A stretch of DNA of 64,000 nt. Source: Sclerodactyla briareus (Eukaryota; Echinodermata; Holothuroidea; Dendrochirotida; Sclerodactylidae). The notes beneath the pieces were generated by a model, which was not told the DNA's origin, did not search any database, and saw only the letters and a list, made by a program, of their open reading frames with translations. Position numbers and translations under genes: made by a program. Shown one piece after another: positions 59,640 through 64,000 of the stretch. Within the stretch, counting starts at the first letter, position 1, and every line of letters begins with the position of its first letter. Location: positions 1-64,000 of the forward strand of contig JAODTK010005781.1 of NCBI GenBank assembly GCA_026419785.1. Direction: 5' to 3'.

Positions 59640-61370
59640 ACTTTTTCCTTACAGACATGACTGCAGCTTTTAGTCACTAACGGCGTACCACTCTCATTTC
59701 GCCATACATAAGTTTTATCGTCATGCATTTCGTCATCCACCCCGCATGGCTGCCCAAACATACACCAGGCATGTCAAAGAAAAAGACAACAATTAGGAAC
59801 CCTCCTGTAGGCCTCCTGTCGGTTGGGCAGTTGACTGAACCATGGAGGGGTAAACTCCCAATTTGCCTCCACAACCTTATAACTGAACCAACTACACTTA
59901 CGCACGTAATAACGCGTGCTAACAGCGCTGGTTATTGGACGCATGCGTAATCCTGTCGGACAGTCGATTGCCCCCAGCCTTACAGCATGCTCCGCGTGTA
60001 TCAGCACTTGCAGATCAGCGATGAAATCTGACAACATTACCGTTGGAAAAGTCAGCATTTGGAATGCGATATTTTAATGAATAATTTCAACTATGATTTT
60101 CTTTTTCGTACTGACGTTGTCCAATGGTCATTCAACGAATTTCCTTCAAAACTAACACAGGTAAAAAGGATATATCGAAACCCCACTCCTCGAATTGGGG
60201 GGGGGGGAGGTTTCCATCACGTTGCTTGTTTGGGTTATTCCCCGTTTGAGGAATTTACGACTTCGCCGGCAGGATGCAGAGGACGCCGGAAGACTCTACG
60301 CAGTGAATGTCTCTATGCTGCGCCTTGATAACAGAATACGGTGGTGGCGTCACCAGACATGCCATTTGGAAGCACAAGGGGGACACGATCCTCTGATGCA
60401 TGAGTGGGGGGACTTGAAATCTATCAGAGCGGAGCGCCACATAGGTTGGCGCGTTGAGTAGCAGAAAATTACACACACCCCAGATTGCAGTTGAAGGCCC
60501 TCTCCGAGAGTTTTCAGCTGCCATGGCCTGGGCATAAGCCTGGGATTCTTGCTTACAGGGGTCAACAAAAGTTCAAGTTATCAGTATTTGCTTTACGTTA
60601 GATATTCATCCATGACAACCTCCAACATGCAGGTACCCAGTAGACAATTCAAGCAATCCGTTATGGTTGTCTCGGCTCTGCCCAGGTTTACTATTTCTAC
60701 CTTAAATTTGTGACGAATTCTTGTCCAAGTTATTCACCTCAATAAAATTCCATGAAGCGGCATCTCTGTCTCCGCCTAGTATATGAACCATTTAGGTTCG
60801 GCATCATAGTCCCATTAATCCCTTTCCACGATGGAGGTTTACCAGCAATGAACTTAGATAGATTTTCCCGTCAGTGCACGTGATTGCAAGGTGAAGGTTC
60901 GACAGGCCTATAGCTGACTCGATCAATACTACACGATACTAAATGCACTCATTCAGAAAAAAAAAGGAGAACACCATCCAAACATTGGGTATTTTGGAGT
61001 GAAATTTGGAAATATTCTACGAAGAGTCATGAACATTTTATGATCTTTCTAGAGCATGGCACACGGCCAAAGGCAGGACATTGTTGCTCTTTGACGGAAA
61101 TGAAAAAGATGCCATATTTTGCATGTACTTCATGCGGATGAATTTGAACCCAAAGTAACTATGGCGAAGCGTGACTTTTTTCATACGTTTCTGATGGGCA
61201 TTTGAGCGGAAATCAGAACATCGAATTTTCTTGTCCGAATTACGAATCATTTTCTCACAAATCCAATTAATCATTAAGAACCAGGGAGTACAAGAATTTC
61301 CGACGGGTACGTGCCCCCCCCCCATCCGTTCTGTGACGTAACTGAAATACGGAAATGGGTATTCACATAG
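59640..61370. other. unassigned stretch with a hairpin-motif repeat
   Basis: A G11 run (60198-60208) and, at 60423-60455, CAGAGCGGAGCGCCACATAG followed by GTTGGCGCG belong to the dispersed hairpin family. No gene is recognised. Confidence 0.4.
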
Positions 61371-61371
61371 A

Positions 61372-61742
61372 ATTTTTTTTTTTTTTTTTTTTTTTTTACT
61401 CAGCACTGCCGGACAAAGGACCCTACCTATACGAGGCCCGGCAAGGGTGCGGACCTGGATATATCACACGAATTGTCAGCGGCGAAACCTTCACCAGGTA
61501 ACGGAACAAGGCGATGCCTATTTTGCGGTACTTATGGTACTTACACGCCGACGGCCGCTAATTCACAGATTGCCTTCCCCCACATTTTTGGCCATGTGCC
61601 GACCCCTCATGCGAAGCGCCCAAGCGAGAAGGAACAGGTCCCATTTTTAAAGTCTTTGGTATGACCCGACCGGGATTCGAATCCCGGCCTACCGGGTGGA
61701 AGCGGATGCTCTACCAACTGTGCTAACCACTCGGTGAACGAA
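61372..61742 (-). mobile_element. tRNA-derived SINE with poly-A tail
   Basis: On - it starts with a tRNA-like head: GTTAGCACAGTTGGTAGAGC (box A) at about 61707-61728 and GGGATTCGAATCCCGG (box B) at about 61671-61686, the internal promoter of RNA polymerase III. After a body of about 280 bp it ends in a run of about 25 A (T-run on + at 61373-61397). The cloverleaf is imperfect in the anticodon arm, so a SINE is favoured over a functional tRNA. A clear target-site duplication was not found. Confidence 0.75.
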
Positions 61743-61984
61743 ACTATTCATTAACATCTCCTGAATAATTTTTTGCAATGAAAATTTCAAGAACATGTTT
61801 CAATTTGGCTGTGAGATCACTGATGCACATTCAATAAGGCCCCACCTCTAATTCAGTCGGACAGGATGAGGAAAACTGCATCGGCTGCGGCTGCAGCTGT
61901 CTGGGAACTGACGTGGGAAAGGAACACGAACCATCGCCTGGAACATCATGCATGATTCCATGCAGGAGAGTGGAACAACTTCGC

Positions 61985-62212
61985 AAACGCCCCCCCCCCC
62001 CATGCAGTGATATATGAAGGTCCATCTTGGCAGCTTGCTGTGCGCTTCCTTGTGCAGAAAGTTTGAATCAGTGGTTAGCCCATTCTCTCTGACGTTTCTC
62101 TCACAGGTATCTGGATGCACGACCAGGACGTCAATCCGTTTCGAAAAGTGGGGGGAAGAAGTGTTTTGCAATTTACTATCTGAGCGGAGCGCCACCATTG
62201 GCTGGCGCGTAG
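61985..62212 (+). repeat. C-run and hairpin-motif copy
   Basis: C12 run at 61989-62000 and, at 62177-62212, CTATCTGAGCGGAGCGCCACC then ATTGGCTGGCGCG. This is the cleanest copy of the hairpin, with GCGCCA pairing with TGGCGC. Confidence 0.5.
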
Positions 62213-62485
62213 GGGGAGCTAGATCAGTGGCCTGAAACCTGGGTGATTAGATTGAGGCACCCTGATCGTCATTCAATAGCTAGAAAAGCTGTGTGACTGG
62301 CAGATCGATGATCAAACCTCCCGAGGAAAGAAAACGGCGTAACAGACCCCCAACCTAAAGCAAAATATGTCCCAAGATCTGAACCCATAGGCTCGTTCAA
62401 CTTACAAAACTTGGCGAATTACAGACACAACATAGAATTTACAGCAATCGAATGAACGAGCAGTTCCCTTGTTCCCCATTAGCGG

Positions 62486-62581
62486 TCTCCACCAGAATCA
62501 GTCTCCTCGTCTCCACCAGAATCAGTCTCCTCGTCTCCACCAGAATCAGTCTCCTCGTCTCCACCAGAATCAGCCGCTCGT
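62486..62581 (-). repeat. 24-bp tandem repeat, four units, EETDSGGD on -
   Basis: Four nearly perfect 24-bp units (core TCTCCACCAGAATCAG, then TCTCCTCG). On - the unit reads EETDSGGD eight residues at a time, in frame with the end of the protease-like reading; on + it reads RLHQNQSP. Units are identical except for the last, so expansion is recent or the repeat is unstable. Confidence 0.85.
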
Positions 62582-62589
62582 GTTCTTGG

Positions 62590-63180
62590 CTACCCCGCAC
62601 CGTCACAGTCCAACACATTCAACAGGCGTAGAGGTACCTCAGCCGACGAAGGATTCACAATTGGCTTTGCCACCAGTAATGTAGCTGTCTTCCTCTGAAA
62701 TCGTAATATCGTAATCGGGGAAGAACTAACAGGAAGATAACAAACAGGCGGGGAATTACAGTTTTGCTCTTCTTCAGTTTCTCGAGCAAGTACCTCAGTC
62801 CGGTAGGAATATGAAGTCGTCGACAGCCCGTACGCGGTATGTTATATCCCCCTAATCTCCCGTTGCCTTGGGAAACGGAACTGCCGGCCTTTTACGACCA
62901 GTACCTCTGTCCCAGTCCCATTGGCAACAGTAACTCTAATCCGGGAATACCCTCGGCGTCCACGTCGGCTATATGGAAGGCCTGCTGCATTGGCCTTCCC
63001 GTAGCTTCAAAATCTCCAGCCTACACCTGCCAATTCACTCAGTGGACTGTCCATCCGCCATACGCTGAGAGCTCCCCGTGGGGTTCATCTTACGCCCGCT
63101 TCCACTGACGCTTCCCTCCTCATCAATTCCCGCTCTGATGGACCGAGAAGAACCTGAATCAACGAGGGAGTCCACCATTC
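62590..63180 (-). pseudogene. aspartic protease region of the retrotransposon
   Basis: LVDSGSS at 63143-63163 (-) is the active-site motif of retroviral-type aspartic proteases. Downstream come QSTE-IGRCRLEI, VTIANGTGTEVLVVKG and, before the repeat, SAEVPLRLLNV, which resembles the conserved VPVRLLN block between protease and RT in Ty3/gypsy pol. The reading needs three or more frame changes. The enzyme would cleave the gag-pol polyprotein. Confidence 0.6.
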
Positions 63181-63571
63181 TGCATCATTAATCAGCCCTC
63201 ATGAAGATTGGATAACCGTCCTGGCTTAGTTAGACCTCCCAATCTGCATTGTGTTTTCAGACAGACTTGGGTCGGTTCCCTCGTCGCATCGACGATCGGT
63301 CTCACTTTTGACCCTCTCCACTCCGGAAGTGCGGCCGCTGCTGGGCTGGGCAGTTACGGCACCGTTCGGGCCTACACAGCCTTGTCCTGTCCTTGACAAA
63401 CCGGTATTGGTGCGTTATTAATGGGGGGAAGGGGAAGGGACAACCATTGGGTCAACACCGGCCAACCCCTCTTCTTCCTCCGTTGTAGTGTCGGCAGTAA
63501 TTTTCCCCTCTTACTGTGCCACACCAAGGGCCATACTGCTGCGGCCCCGTGCGTTTTCCGGGACCTTGCGG

Positions 63572-64000
63572 CTACTCCTCTTCTTTTCCCGGGCATTTCG
63601 CCATATGACCCTTCTTCCATACACTTGTCGCAAACAAGTGTTCTGAAGAATCACATGCAGCACGTTTCTCATTCAGTTTCTCCAGTTGGTTTTTATTGGC
63701 TTTGAATAATTCCATTACCTCGTGGTGGATTGTCCATCCTGACGACCGTATTCTGTTTTCTCCCGCCCGTCCGAAGTGTCGATGACGCCACGCCGTTCGG
63801 TTGGACTCAATTCGGGGGAAAGGGCACAGCTTCCTCTGTAAATACCTCGGACCGTCAACGAATAGGATCTCCTTAATCTCCTTATTCATTTCAAGGCGTT
63901 CTTGATGATCCAAGAGCCAGCACTCTGCAGTGGAAGTGGCGACCGTCGGGTATGCCCCTTCTACCTCCCGTTGGATAGTCGTCCCCAACTGACTCACAGA
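63572..64000 (-). pseudogene. gag C-terminal part with zinc knuckle
   Basis: A 141-codon frame (63997-63572) runs to the right edge, is rich in charged residues (KANKNQLEKLNEKR) and ends KKGHMAKCPGK. The two upstream cysteines of the knuckle (CDKC) are read one frame over, so a single indel separates them; spacing would be CX2CX4HX3C, one short of the usual pattern. Zinc knuckles bind element RNA during packaging. Confidence 0.6.

Larger units (their letters stand above)
62450..64000 (-). mobile_element. Ty3/gypsy-like LTR retrotransposon fragment (gag end and protease)
   Basis: On - from the right edge the sequence holds a gag-like frame ending in a zinc knuckle, then an aspartic protease with its DSG site, then an acidic repeat. 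The RT, integrase and LTRs are not in the window on the right side, and no RT follows to the left, so the copy is truncated near 62450. Frames shift several times. Confidence 0.65.

Noticed and set aside
62469..62684. + strand frame RLHQNQSP repeats as a protein
   Set aside because: The - strand reading is continuous with a protease-like region, so the + reading is a shadow.

Overview
The window looks like nuclear DNA from a marine invertebrate, probably a deuterostome such as an echinoderm or a hemichordate/cephalochordate relative. The reasons are short exons flanked by AG/GT splice sites, CCP (sushi), Ig-like, CUB-like and single-pass membrane modules, tRNA-derived SINEs, several LINE copies, CA/TG microsatellites, and intron-type repeats built around GACCTCTGACCT-like words. 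The lineage is an inference; no species-diagnostic gene is present. No open reading frame exceeds about 153 codons. Real exons are broken by single-base insertions and deletions, many in homopolymers, which suggests uncorrected long-read sequence as well as genuine decay. No bacterial operon, CRISPR array or rRNA is visible.

Layout. 0.5-3.65 kb: a decayed CR1/jockey-type LINE on + (ORF1 esterase tail, endonuclease, reverse transcriptase). 3.65-11.5 kb: dispersed repeats and DNA-transposon-like ends without a recognisable gene. 11.5-16.3 kb: copy A of a segmental duplication carrying a conserved exon-like block, an Ig-like exon and a membrane exon, with a diverged satellite in the introns. 17.3-19.5 kb: a near-perfect 1.09 kb tandem duplication that contains one exon. 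21-24.7 kb: minisatellites, satellite in reverse orientation, a LINE 3' fragment. 25.4-29.4 kb: dispersed repeats and a second copy of the same LINE family on -. 30-43.5 kb: mostly unassigned sequence with MITE-like and SINE-like pieces. 43.9-45.8 kb: three CCP exons on +. 47.1-53.8 kb: copy B of the segmental duplication. 55.5 kb: a CUB-like exon. 59.2-62.2 kb: a palindrome, hairpin-bearing repeats and a tRNA-derived SINE. 62.45-64 kb: a Ty3/gypsy-like gag-protease fragment on -.

The main biological unit is a + strand gene, or tandem gene pair, for a cell-surface protein: CCP-CCP-CCP (43.9-45.8 kb), a conserved block (47.3 kb), an Ig-like domain (51.5 kb) and a transmembrane segment with a short basic/His-Gln-rich tail (52.5 kb). 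A partial paralogue lies at 11.7-15.4 kb and a CUB-like exon downstream may start a further gene. CCP/Ig/TM receptors in duplicated arrays are typical of invertebrate immune or self-recognition families, so this is the best candidate for an undescribed system, but no function can be proved from sequence alone.
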